Source: Clostridiales bacterium (lineage in GTDB: Bacteria > Bacillota > Clostridia > Oscillospirales > Acutalibacteraceae). From it: a DNA stretch of 22,334 nt. Location: positions 2,382 to 24,715 of the forward strand of contig DXXH01000011.1 of the NCBI GenBank assembly GCA_019416395.1, in the 5' to 3' direction. A model generated the notes under the pieces. It was not told the origin of the DNA, searched no databases, and saw only the letters and a list, made by a program, of their open reading frames with translations. A program made the translations under genes and the position numbers. Shown piece after piece: positions 1 through 7,581 of this stretch. The first letter of the stretch is position 1; each line of letters starts with the position of its first letter.

Positions 1-1
1 T

Positions 2-328
2 TATTCCTTCCTGGGCGGGGAGCGCTTCTCCTTCCCCCGGGACCTGGAAGGCTTTCTCCAAGGAAATCCCCCAGTGGACGATGGCCCCGGCGGGGACTTT
101 GGAGAATTCGCCATGCTCAACCTGCGGCTGACCCGGGGCCTGCACCGGGAAGACTGTTTGGCCCGGTTTGGCCCTCACGGTGGGGAATTGTTTCAGGAAG
201 TCCTGGACAACGGGAAACACTGTCCCCTTTCCCTGCTGCGGCGGGGTGAGGATTTCCTGGCGTTCACCCCGGAAGGCTTTCTGGTATCCAACGCCCTGCT
301 GGTCCGGCTGCTGGGAGAGGAACTGTAG
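2..328 (+). CDS. hemW: HemW-type radical SAM protein, C-terminal part (truncated by window edge)
   Basis: Only the last ~108 residues are present; the reading frame is open from base 2, so the true start and the radical-SAM CxxxCxxC core lie upstream of the window. The visible part fits the C-terminal region of HemW/HemN-like coproporphyrinogen oxidase-type proteins. It has a YSFLGGERF stretch, then an EFAMLNLRLTRGL segment, an FG motif, and the typical ending in which an LTPEG-like strand (here FTPEGFLVSN) precedes a short terminal helix. HemW proteins are heme chaperones or relatives of oxygen-independent coproporphyrinogen III dehydrogenase; the exact role here cannot be told from the tail. 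The GTG at 74 is internal and not a real start. The gene is followed by a strong terminator at 426-476. Family assignment is from remembered motif pattern, not a search. Confidence 0.75.
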   Translation, partial: YSFLGGERFSFPRDLEGFLQGNPPVDDGPGGDFGEFAMLNLRLTRGLHREDCLARFGPHGGELFQEVLDNGKHCPLSLLRRGEDFLAFTPEGFLVSNALLVRLLGEEL

Positions 329-425
329 CCCTTCCAACTCCCGCTCCACATTTGCGGACCGGAATTCCTTTCCCGTCTTTCCAAAATCAATCCACTTTTA
401 CTAAGTGTAAGTGTCAACAAAAAAT

Positions 426-476
426 GGCCCTGTGGTTTCCAGCTTCCCGCTGGGGTGACCACAGGGCCTGTTTTTT
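426..476 (+). terminator. Rho-independent terminator after hemW
   Basis: A perfect 11-bp stem (GGCCCTGTGGT at 426-436 pairing with ACCACAGGGCC at 458-468) is followed by GTTTTTTCTT. An A-run just upstream of the stem could let it also work for the opposite strand. It closes the hemW transcript. Confidence 0.92.
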
Positions 477-541
477 CTTCTCTTGCATGGGGCTGTTTCT
501 TCCCCGGAGATCCCTTTTGGTTTTTCCGGGTCATGCCTTTT

Positions 542-579
542 GAAAAACGCCAAAACGCAATCTCCCTCAGGCGCTTTTT
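542..579 (-). terminator. Probable terminator overlapping the ogg stop codon
   Basis: On the minus strand AAAAAGCGCC (570-579, the last codons of the glycosylase gene) can pair with GGCGTTTTTC (542-551), with one G-T wobble and an 18-nt loop. The T-run on the 3' arm makes a plausible intrinsic terminator. The stem is A/T-rich at its base, so strength is uncertain. Confidence 0.5.
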
Positions 580-1418
580 GTTTCCCTTGTTTCTTCAAAT
601 AATTCCGGGTGCATCCGGCTATAATGAAACAAGTACTGCTGGGCCAGACCGGCATTTTCCCCAAACTCCTGGGGACTTTTTCCAGGCAAAAGGGTGGCCA
701 TGGCCCGTTTCATCCACACGTCCATGGGGAAACACTCTGTTTTGTGAAACCCATACAGCAAGGCGCATTCTGCCACTTTGGGGCCCACTCCCAGAATCTT
801 CCGCAACTCTTCCCTGCCGGTCTCCACCGGGGACCGGGCTACCTTTTCCAAGTCCACTTCTCCCGACGCCACTTTCCTGGCGGCATCCACCAGGTACTTC
901 CCCCGGAATCCCGCCCGCAAAGGCGCCAAATCTTCCACCTGGCAGGACGCCATACGCTCCGGCCCGGGAAAGCTGTGCCACTCCGTACCGGGAATGGGTT
1001 CCCCCAACAGCTGGCACAAGCGCTGTATAATCCCTTTGATTCGGGGAATATGGTTATTTTGGGAGATAATAAACGAACACAGGGCTTCCCAGGGCTCCTG
1101 GCGCAGGATCCGGATCCCTGGGGCAAAGGCGGCGGCCTCCGCCAAGGCTGGGCTCATCTGAGACAACATCCGGCGCTTTTCCCCATAGTCTGTGTCCAAG
1201 TCAAAATAGGGCCGCCAAAGGCTTTCCAGTTCTTCTTCCGAACAGTAAAACCACACCTGGTCCCCTCGCTGCCCCAAACGGAGAACCTTCCCAAAAGCCA
1301 CGCCTTCCCAGAGATGGGTTTCCCCTTCCGGCGGCAGCTCCTGCCACCGGAACGCCTGGCCGCAATCCAGGGTCTGGGCAAGGTCGAATCCCACCGGGCT
1401 TTCCACCATGGCCCCCAT
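567..1418 (-). CDS. ogg: OGG1-type 8-oxoguanine DNA glycosylase/AP lyase
   Basis: Base-excision repair enzyme expected to remove 8-oxoguanine paired with C and nick the abasic site by beta-elimination. It has the two-part OGG1 layout. An N-terminal TBP-like/OGG_N domain (about residues 10-100, with FDLAQTLDCGQAFRW) is followed by a helix-hairpin-helix glycosylase domain. In numbering from the upstream GTG at 1421, the QNNHIPRIKGI helix is at 121-131, and the HhH motif LGVGPKVAECALLYG carries the Schiff-base lysine at 215. The catalytic Asp is at 234 in FPMDVWMKRA. Length (~283 aa) is normal for bacterial Ogg. The ATG at 1418 overlaps the upstream gene's stop (TGATG), and a GTG one codon earlier at 1421 is an alternative, so it is translationally coupled to the DUF6062 gene. 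The AlkA/Nth superfamily is the main alternative, but the N-terminal domain favours OGG1. Confidence 0.88.
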   Translation of the reverse strand: MGAMVESPVGFDLAQTLDCGQAFRWQELPPEGETHLWEGVAFGKVLRLGQRGDQVWFYCSEEELESLWRPYFDLDTDYGEKRRMLSQMSPALAEAAAFAPGIRILRQEPWEALCSFIISQNNHIPRIKGIIQRLCQLLGEPIPGTEWHSFPGPERMASCQVEDLAPLRAGFRGKYLVDAARKVASGEVDLEKVARSPVETGREELRKILGVGPKVAECALLYGFHKTECFPMDVWMKRAMATLLPGKSPQEFGENAGLAQQYLFHYSRMHPELFEETRETKSA

Positions 1419-2125
1419 CACCGGTTCTTCTCATCCGCCTTCTGGCGGGCCTCCGGCTCCCGGGCCACCAGGTAACGGATCGCCCGTTCAATGGCGTCTT
1501 TGGAGTTGCCCCAGTCTCCCCCGGCGTTGCGGTAATCGAACATCCTGCAAAAATGGGTCACGTCCCCGGACAGCTCTTCCAAGTACTTCTTGGCCAGCCG
1601 GGTGGTTTCTCCCTCAAAGAGAACAAAATTCTTCTTGGGCATCTTCATGGCCGCCTGGATCACCATGCCGTAATGGGGCAGGCAGATATGGGGCTGCTGG
1701 CTGTACAGCTGCCGGAATTCCTCATCGCTCTGCCACAGCTTCATCATGCTGTCCAGCAAATGGTTGGTGTTCTTTTCAATATTTTCGCAGATAAAGCAGT
1801 GCTCTTCCCGGGAATGGACCGCCCCTACCACCTTTTTGGCGGAAACCTTCCCCTCCGGGAACACTTCGTCCTTTACCGTTTGCAAAAGGCTTTCCAGAAT
1901 CAGCGCCACCGACAACCGGCTGCCCCGGGCCAGGATCTGGTTAAAATGCTCGGTACAAAATCCCAGCCGGTTGGTTTCCACCCGCACGTCCGGCTCCATC
2001 ATGGCGGCCCCAGTGATGTAGGTGGCCATTCGGTCCTCCAGCATGTCCCGCATACGGCAGAAGGGGCAGCCGTCCCGGGGAAGGAACACGTCGTTTACCG
2101 GTATGGAACAAAGATCTTCTCGCAT
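1418..2125 (-). CDS. DUF6062 family cysteine-rich protein
   Basis: A 235-residue protein matching the clostridial DUF6062 pattern: an N-terminal IPVNDxF segment, CPFC, an AMMEPDVRxETNRxGFC segment, and a C-terminal DYRNAGGDWGNSKDAIERAIRYL motif region. Function is unknown. The cysteine and histidine layout is striking: C20xxC23 with C57xxH60, then C110xxC113 with C148xxH151, two sets with nearly equal spacing that could each bind a metal such as zinc. The open frame extends to 2434, but ATG 2125 is chosen because GGAGG lies 8 bases upstream and the extension is low-quality sequence without its own ribosome site. It is first in a two-gene unit with ogg (stop and start overlap), which hints at a link to DNA repair or redox stress; that link is inference. 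Confidence 0.85.
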   Translation of the reverse strand: MREDLCSIPVNDVFLPRDGCPFCRMRDMLEDRMATYITGAAMMEPDVRVETNRLGFCTEHFNQILARGSRLSVALILESLLQTVKDEVFPEGKVSAKKVVGAVHSREEHCFICENIEKNTNHLLDSMMKLWQSDEEFRQLYSQQPHICLPHYGMVIQAAMKMPKKNFVLFEGETTRLAKKYLEELSGDVTHFCRMFDYRNAGGDWGNSKDAIERAIRYLVAREPEARQKADEKNR

Positions 2126-2266
2126 TTTCCAACCTCCAAAATGTATGTTCGACAAATTTCGTGCATATTTATTCATTCGGCCTTTTTCCCCGTCTTCCGG
2201 CGGTTTTTTCCCCAGCTTTTGGGGGAATTTGTGAAAACAAGCTGGAAAACAGGTGGTTTTGCCGCT

Positions 2267-2275
2267 AGTATAGCA
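2267..2275 (-). promoter_or_regulatory. Possible extended -10 promoter for DUF6062-ogg
   Basis: Minus strand reads TGCTATACT (extended -10 TGn plus TATACT). No good -35 hexamer is seen 17 bases upstream, as is common for extended -10 promoters. It would give a leader of about 135 nt. Confidence 0.45.
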
Positions 2276-2778
2276 CAAAATTGGGGAAAAGGGTAGTGTT
2301 TTCTTTTGCCCTGGGTATTCTTCCACACCCCCAATCCAAATCGTGAAATGTATGTTAAATGCCTGTGGACAAATTGTGAGTAAGAAATTTTCCCAAAAGC
2401 TATTGACACAACATCCTGCGGCTAAACCCCTCATGTTTCCTGTATCTTGGGGACACCACTCCGTTCAAAAAATGGAGATTTTTGTTCTAAAAGGGAATAT
2501 AAGGGCTGTTTGTTTACATAAAAGGAAACCGCTGTGAAAACGGGGGAAAGTTGAAAACCGCATAGGACAAGGGGTTTTTAACAGTTTCCACAGAGTTTTC
2601 CACAGTCCGGCGTGAAAAACAAGGTTGCGTCCCCTTTACGTGTGGAAAAATTCCGGTGGAAAGTTTCCCAAAAAAGAATTTTTTTGCATCTCATGGAAAA
2701 AAATACCTCAAATTGGATATTCCTGACGGAACCTGCCGCGCCAGGGGGAATCAGCCCGCATTCTGCCTGCATTTTTAT
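2276..2778. other. Gene-free AT-richer stretch
   Basis: No convincing gene on either strand. It holds scattered near-matches to the DnaA-box TTATCCACA: TGTGGACAA at 2364, TTTTCCACA at 2596 and TGTGGAAAA at 2641, each one base off. Nothing else recognisable was found. The bounded region separates the divergent DUF6062 and rlmB units. Confidence 0.5.
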
Positions 2779-2807
2779 TTGAGATTTCCTGGAAACTATG
2801 CTATAAT
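2779..2807 (+). promoter_or_regulatory. Sigma-A type promoter of the rlmB unit
   Basis: TTGAGA (2779-2784), exactly 17 bases, then TATAAT (2802-2807), preceded by TGC (extended -10). Transcription would start near 2814, directly at the beginning of the tandem repeat array, so the repeats would be the 5' part of the rlmB leader. Confidence 0.8.
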
Positions 2808-2820
2808 AAGCAAAATATGC

Positions 2821-3177
2821 CAGCTGCGCTGGAGCTAGACGCGAATTTCCCTTTGCGGAAAGGCGTACACTCTCTCCTCGCGGCGCTGGTTTGCTCAGTC
2901 CGTGCCAGAACTGCGGACAGCTGCGCTGGGCAGGACGCGGATTTCCCTTTGTGGAAAAGCGCGCACTCTTTCCTCGCGGCGTTGGTTGACCCAATCTGGG
3001 GCCACATCAGCGGACAGCTGCGCTGGGCAAGACGCGGATTTCCCTTTGTGGAAAGGCGTACACTCTTTCCTCGCGGCGATAGATTTGCTCAGTCCGTGCC
3101 AGAACTGCGGACAGCTGCGCTGGGGCAAGACGCGAATTTCCCTTTGTGGAAAAGCGCGCACTCTTTCCTCGCGGCGC
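2821..3177 (+). repeat. Four tandem 97-bp repeats in the rlmB leader
   Basis: Units begin with CAGCTGCGCTGG at 2821, 2918, 3015 and 3112, an exact 97-bp period; the fourth stops after ~66 bp. Each has a ~65-bp conserved core running to CTCGCGGCG, followed by a ~32-bp linker. Units 1 and 3 share GGCGTACAC and nearly the same linker, while 2 and 4 share AGCGCGCAC, so the array is a duplicated 194-bp dimer. Each core contains TTTCC-CTTTGT-GGAAA, with outer GCG/CGC arms in units 2 and 4, so RNA hairpins are expected. Not CRISPR: linkers are related and repeats are long. Long open frames through it are by-products of the repeat. Confidence 0.93.
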
Positions 3178-3249
3178 CCAGGCAAAACTTTAAAACTGCA
3201 AAAACACATGTTACTTTCACTTTATAGAAAAGGACAAGGTAGCCCAATC

Positions 3250-4053
3250 ATGGAGAAAAACCGAGAAAAGCGCGAAAACGGGAGCCGGGATCCGGAGCCC
3301 CGTGGCGCGGATATTATCGCGGGACGCAACGCGGTCAATGAAGCGCTGCGAGCCGGACGGGCCATCGACAGCTTGTATGTCCAGCGGGGCGAACGTTCCG
3401 GCGCTTTGCAAGCTCTTGTGATGAAAGCCAAGGCAGCCGGGGCAACGATCAAGGAAGCCGACCCCGTAAAGCTTTCCCATTTTTGCGGCGGGGCCAATCA
3501 CCAAGGAGTGGTGGCGGTGGCCGCGGTAAAGGAATACGCCACGGTAGAGGATCTCTTCCGCCTGGCTGAGGAGCGGAATGAACCACCCTTCTTCATCGTC
3601 TGCGACGAGCTGGAAGATCCCCACAACCTGGGAGCGGTCATACGCACTGCGGAATGCGCCGGCGCCCACGGGGTGATTATCCCCAAGCGGCGCAATGTAG
3701 GTCTGACCTACGCAGTGGGGAAAGCCTCCGCTGGGGCGGTGGAATACCTGCCCGTAGCCCGGGTAGGGAATCTGGCCACGCTTTTAGAGGAACTGAAAGA
3801 CCGGGGGTTGTGGATTTACGCCGCGGATATGGACGGTTCCCCCTGGTGCCAGACCGACTTTACAGGCCCCATGGCCCTGGTCATTGGCTCTGAGGGAAAA
3901 GGAGTGGGCAGGCTAATAAAGGAAAAAGCTGACTTTATCATATCCCTTCCCCTAAAAGGGAAGATCAATTCGCTGAACGCTTCGGTAGCCGCCGGGATCC
4001 TCTGTTATGAGGTAGCCCGGCAGCGGGGCGGCTTAAAAGCGATCAATCCGTAA
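3250..4053 (+). CDS. rlmB: 23S rRNA (guanosine-2'-O-)-methyltransferase RlmB
   Basis: SpoU/TrmH-family (SPOUT) methyltransferase that methylates a guanosine in the peptidyl-transferase region of 23S rRNA using S-adenosylmethionine. The 267-residue protein has a substrate-binding N-terminal domain (IIAGRNAVNEAL at about 22-33, HFCGGANHQGVVA at about 77-89). The knotted catalytic domain has all three family motifs: DPHNLGAVIRTA (123-134, with the conserved N and R), ALVIGSEGKGV (209-219) and LPLKGKINSLNASVA (233-247). Length is normal. ATG 3250 follows an AAGGACAAGG ribosome site; the frame stays open upstream to 2902, but that part is repeat DNA and is not taken as coding. It is the first gene after the promoter at 2779, with a ~435-nt leader, and is 18 bp from the next gene. 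RlmB versus TrmH relatives cannot be fully separated by eye, but the motifs and length favour RlmB. Confidence 0.93.
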   Translation: MEKNREKRENGSRDPEPRGADIIAGRNAVNEALRAGRAIDSLYVQRGERSGALQALVMKAKAAGATIKEADPVKLSHFCGGANHQGVVAVAAVKEYATVEDLFRLAEERNEPPFFIVCDELEDPHNLGAVIRTAECAGAHGVIIPKRRNVGLTYAVGKASAGAVEYLPVARVGNLATLLEELKDRGLWIYAADMDGSPWCQTDFTGPMALVIGSEGKGVGRLIKEKADFIISLPLKGKINSLNASVAAGILCYEVARQRGGLKAINP

Positions 4054-4071
4054 AAGGAGGATTTTCAGCCC

Positions 4072-7000
4072 ATGGCACAGGATAACAAGGAATTTACCCT
4101 GGAAGATATTCTGGCGGAACAGCGCGCCCAGCGGGAGCTGGAAGAGGCGGAGCAAGCCGCGAAGAAGGTCACGGGGGGACAGGCTCCCAAGCCGGCCCAG
4201 GGAGAGAAACAGCCCGCTCAGGCGCGGCCGGTTTCCCCGGCGGCCAACGCCCCTCAGAATATCCGGCCGCTCAAACCGGTTCCGGCCAAGCAGCCCCCCG
4301 CCAACGTCCCCCCGGAAGGGGATTCCCAGGCGGATTTAAACTCCTACGCAACCGGCAGCGTGGAACTTCCCCTGCGGGAAGACGCCTGCCGGAAAGCACC
4401 CGAACAGCCTGTAGAGGACCCGTCCGCAAAAGAGAAGAAGAAAAAGAAAAAACGGGGCTTGTTCGGGCGGAAAAAGCGGGTGCCCGATTTTGACGAAGCG
4501 GAAAACGACATCTATTATGGCATCCAGCTCAAACCCATCGATGAATACCGCATGGGGTACGACTCGTCCGGGGAATTGACCTCAGAGGAAGAGACGTACA
4601 AGGCGTTGTTCGACGATTCGAAAAAGGCCATTGACGACGAGGTGGAAGCCAACTTCCAGCGGCTCCAGCGGGAACGCCGCCGCCGTGTGGCGGAAGCTGT
4701 GCAGACCGCCGGGGTGGACGAGGAGCAGATCGCCGATGAGTTCGGCGTGGTGGCTCCCATGCCGGTGACCTCTTTTGCCGCCGACCCTTACGCCCGCCAG
4801 CATGGCATTGGCCTGGAAGGCGGAACAAAAAGCCAGGAAGAGATCCCGGACATTCAAAAGGCCATGATGGAAACCTCTTCCGACCAGACCATGGAAATCA
4901 AGCTCAACGTGCTCAACGACACGGTAGAGCTGCAGCGGGTGGGCAACGAAGCCCCTGTTTCCGAGGACGCCATTCAGCGGGTGTTGGATTCCAACGCCCC
5001 CATCGAGTCGGAACCTGCCCCGGAACCCGCCGTGGTGCAGCCCGCCGCCCGTTGGGAAGAAGAACCCCTTTCCCAGCCGGTGGAAGAGCCCCTTGCCGAG
5101 GAAGCTCCTTACCAGGAAGAACTGCCCCAGGAGCTGTCTCAGACCCAGCCGCCCCAGGCGGAACCTGCTCTTCCGGCGGACCTTCCCGGGGAAGCCCCTC
5201 AGAGGGAGTTTGCCCAGGTGGGCGCCCCTCAGGAGAATCCCCCTGTTTTCCGGGATATCTCTTCCAGCCAGCCGGAAACCGTGGCCCAAGAGCAGGTTTC
5301 CCAGCAGACTGCCCCGGTCCAGGAACAAACCCCTTCCCAGCCCCAACAGGCGCAAGGGCCCCGTCCGGCCCCGCAGCCTCCTGCTGCCCAGGAAAAGACC
5401 ACGGTTATCAACCGGGCCGTTACCGAGCCGCCCCAGGTGGCCAGCGTTTACGAATACCGGCCCCGCAGCGTGCCCACCCATATCATTCACGCGGACGTGC
5501 TGCAAAGCGCCCTGCTTTCCGAATCGGAAGAACTGCGCCAGACTATGGAGCGGGAAGAGCGGAAATCCGCCCCCAAGCGCCGGGTGCGCAACAAGAAGCT
5601 GGAAATCCCCGAGGAGCCGGAAGCCCCCATTCCAGATGCGGATACCGGGGAATCCATCGACGATTACACCGGACCCGAGGACATCAAGTCCATTTCCCAC
5701 GAGCTGAAAGGCGAAATGCGGGAGCTCACGCTCCGCATGATGATCACCGGCGTGTGTACCGTGCTGCTGGCCATTGTGAACCTGATCTTCGGCGGCCAGT
5801 TTGGCGCCGGCGGGGACCCGGGTTCCCTGCCTGTGGTGTACGTGGTGCTGACCTTGGTCTTCCTGGCGGTGGCCGTGGGCATGTGTTACCGCACGGTGGC
5901 CAACGGCCTGAAAGCTTTGTTCTCCTTTAACGCCAATTCCGACAGCGCCGCCGCGGTGGCGGCAGTGGCCGTTGCCGTTCAAGCAGTGCCGGCAGCCTTC
6001 TTCCGTACGGAACTCACCCACGGGGAACTTCACCTGTACGCCGTGATCCTGGCGGCGATCCTGTTCGCCAACTCCGCGGGCAAGCTCACCATGATCCGCC
6101 GGATCCACAGCAACTTCCGGTTTGTCACTTCCCGGGAGCAGAAATACAGCGTGCGGATCTACGACGACCACAACACCGCTTTGAAAATGGCCAAGGACTG
6201 CGTTTCGGAAAGCCCCGTCATTGCTTACCAGTGCCGGACAGGCTTCTTGAAACGGTTCCTGGAGCTGTCCTATAAGCCCGACCCCTCGGAGTCCGCTTCC
6301 CAGCTGCTGGCTCCCATCGGCTTGATCGCTTCTTTGGTGCTGTGCATCGCTTCCCTGTTGATCACCAGAAGCGTGCCCACAGCCATCAGCGCTTTCGCTG
6401 CTGCCAGCTGCGCCTGCGTGGCGGTATCCAACATGCTTTCGGTGAACCTGCCCATCAGCCGCCTGTGCCGTACCGCCCGCCGGGCCGGCGCCATGGTGGT
6501 GGGCTATGACGGTGTGGAACAGCTGGGCAACGTGAACGCCGTGATGGTGGATGCGGACGACCTGTTCCCCCGTGGCACGGTAGTGCTCAACGGCATCAAG
6601 ACCTTTGGCAGCCGGGCCGATACGGAAGACGCTGTCATGGCAGCTTCCGCCCTGATGAAGAAAGTGGGCGGCCCTCTGAGCGGTGTGTTCGACCAGGTCA
6701 TCAGCGAGAACGAAGATGCCCTGCCCCAGGTGGAAAACTTCACCTATGAGGACGGCAGCGGCATTGTGGGCCGGGTAGACGGCAAGACCATCTATATCGG
6801 CGACCGCTCCCTGCTGATCAATCACCGGATCCAGGTACCTGGCCGGGAAGAGGAAGCCCAGTACGCTTCCGGCAACCAGCAGGTGGTATACATCGCCGTG
6901 GACGCGGCGGTTTCCGCCATGATGGTGCTGACCTACTCCGCCGACCGCCGCCGGAAAAACGAGCTCCAGCGGCTGGAAGACAGCGGCATCAGCGTGATCG

Positions 7001-7383
7001 TGCGCACCACCGACCCCAACGTGACCACCCAGCTGATTTCCCGGCTGTTTGGGGTGGACGCCGCTTCGGTGGGCATTTTGGAAAGCCGCTTGGGGGACGA
7101 GTACCACAAGCTGGTGAACAAGGAGATTCCCCGGGCCGATGCCCTGGTGGCCACCAAAGGCCGTATGGAATCCATGATGAACGTGATTTCCGCCTGCGTA
7201 GAGGAAAAGCGCACCATCAACCTGGTGGTGGCGGTTCAGAACGCCGCCATGGTCCTCTGCTTTGTGCTGGTAGCCTTCCTGGCCTGCTTCGGCGCTATGG
7301 GGCAGCTTTCCTCTTTGGTGCTGTTCCTGTTCCAGCTGTTCTGGCTGCTGGTCACCATCGTTCTGCCCAAGCTGCGGCGGTAA
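4072..7383 (+). CDS. Pseudo-P-type (P1B-like) ATPase with long disordered N-terminal tail
   Basis: 1103 residues. Residues 1-550 are hydrophilic and low-complexity: a charged helix at the start, a lysine cluster (about 120-137), and a Pro/Gln/Glu-rich stretch (about 325-460). Eight hydrophobic segments follow (about 556-578, 589-610, 624-645, 654-672, 745-766, 770-795, 1048-1077, 1079-1101) in the order of a P1B ATPase (MA, MB, M1, M2, M3, M4, M5, M6). After helix 6 comes RRAGAMVVGYDGVEQLGNVNAVMVD, like the conserved lead-in to the phosphorylation site (broken here as RRAGAMVVGYDG then VEQLGNV). The DKTGTLT site is degraded to DADDLFP (Asp827 kept). TGDN is replaced by TTDPN (979-983), GDGINDAP is absent, the CPC-type helix motif is absent, and no TGE actuator loop is seen between helices 4 and 5. 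It is probably not a working pump; scaffold or regulatory roles are guesses. An AAAGGAGG ribosome site precedes ATG 4072, co-transcribed with rlmB. Confidence 0.82.
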   Translation: MAQDNKEFTLEDILAEQRAQRELEEAEQAAKKVTGGQAPKPAQGEKQPAQARPVSPAANAPQNIRPLKPVPAKQPPANVPPEGDSQADLNSYATGSVELPLREDACRKAPEQPVEDPSAKEKKKKKKRGLFGRKKRVPDFDEAENDIYYGIQLKPIDEYRMGYDSSGELTSEEETYKALFDDSKKAIDDEVEANFQRLQRERRRRVAEAVQTAGVDEEQIADEFGVVAPMPVTSFAADPYARQHGIGLEGGTKSQEEIPDIQKAMMETSSDQTMEIKLNVLNDTVELQRVGNEAPVSEDAIQRVLDSNAPIESEPAPEPAVVQPAARWEEEPLSQPVEEPLAEEAPYQEELPQELSQTQPPQAEPALPADLPGEAPQREFAQVGAPQENPPVFRDISSSQPETVAQEQVSQQTAPVQEQTPSQPQQAQGPRPAPQPPAAQEKTTVINRAVTEPPQVASVYEYRPRSVPTHIIHADVLQSALLSESEELRQTMEREERKSAPKRRVRNKKLEIPEEPEAPIPDADTGESIDDYTGPEDIKSISHELKGEMRELTLRMMITGVCTVLLAIVNLIFGGQFGAGGDPGSLPVVYVVLTLVFLAVAVGMCYRTVANGLKALFSFNANSDSAAAVAAVAVAVQAVPAAFFRTELTHGELHLYAVILAAILFANSAGKLTMIRRIHSNFRFVTSREQKYSVRIYDDHNTALKMAKDCVSESPVIAYQCRTGFLKRFLELSYKPDPSESASQLLAPIGLIASLVLCIASLLITRSVPTAISAFAAASCACVAVSNMLSVNLPISRLCRTARRAGAMVVGYDGVEQLGNVNAVMVDADDLFPRGTVVLNGIKTFGSRADTEDAVMAASALMKKVGGPLSGVFDQVISENEDALPQVENFTYEDGSGIVGRVDGKTIYIGDRSLLINHRIQVPGREEEAQYASGNQQVVYIAVDAAVSAMMVLTYSADRRRKNELQRLEDSGISVIVRTTDPNVTTQLISRLFGVDAASVGILESRLGDEYHKLVNKEIPRADALVATKGRMESMMNVISACVEEKRTINLVVAVQNAAMVLCFVLVAFLACFGAMGQLSSLVLFLFQLFWLLVTIVLPKLRR

Positions 7384-7404
7384 TCCCCTGTTTTACGCCC
7401 TTTG

Positions 7405-7434
7405 GCCCCGGTCTGTTTGACCGGGGCTTTTTTG
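7405..7434 (+). terminator. Terminator of the rlmB unit
   Basis: GCCCCGGTC (7405-7413), loop TGTTT, GACCGGGGC (7419-7427), then TTTTTTTG. A textbook intrinsic terminator 21 bp after the stop codon. Confidence 0.95.
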
Positions 7435-7501
7435 TTTGTCCCCCGGAGAAAAAAGCCCTTTCCCGACCAGGAATCATCGCCTGTTTTTTGGTCGTTTTTA
7501 A

Positions 7502-7518
7502 TGAAATCTATGATTTCA
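7502..7518. promoter_or_regulatory. Palindrome upstream of the EF-G-like gene promoter
   Basis: TGAAATC-TAT-GATTTCA, a perfect 7-bp inverted repeat with a 3-bp spacer, 34 bp before the -35 element. It may be a regulator binding site; no known consensus was recognised. Confidence 0.35.
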
Positions 7519-7552
7519 AAACGTAGAATTCATATAATTTTTGTTTGACCCA

Positions 7553-7581
7553 TTGTATTCTTTGGAAGATTGATATATAAT
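7553..7581 (+). promoter_or_regulatory. Promoter of the EF-G-like gene
   Basis: TTGTAT (7553-7558), 17 bases, TATAAT (7576-7581). Predicted transcription start near 7588, at the upstream in-frame ATG at 7587, which argues against that ATG being the translation start. Confidence 0.75.

Noticed and set aside
2126..2434. Extended N-terminus of the DUF6062 protein
   Set aside because: No ribosome site for the upstream start, extension composition is unlike protein, and it contains the putative promoter.
2821..3177. CRISPR array
   Set aside because: Repeat cores are ~65 bp, the intervening pieces are related to each other, and no cas genes are present.
2902..3249. N-terminal extension of RlmB through the repeats
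   Set aside because: The added residues are repeat-encoded, and ATG 3250 has a ribosome site and gives the normal protein length.
4582..7107. 841-codon open frame on the minus strand
   Set aside because: It lies opposite the pseudo-ATPase gene, is rich in His/Gly/Gln typical of a shadow frame in GC-rich DNA, and has no ribosome site.
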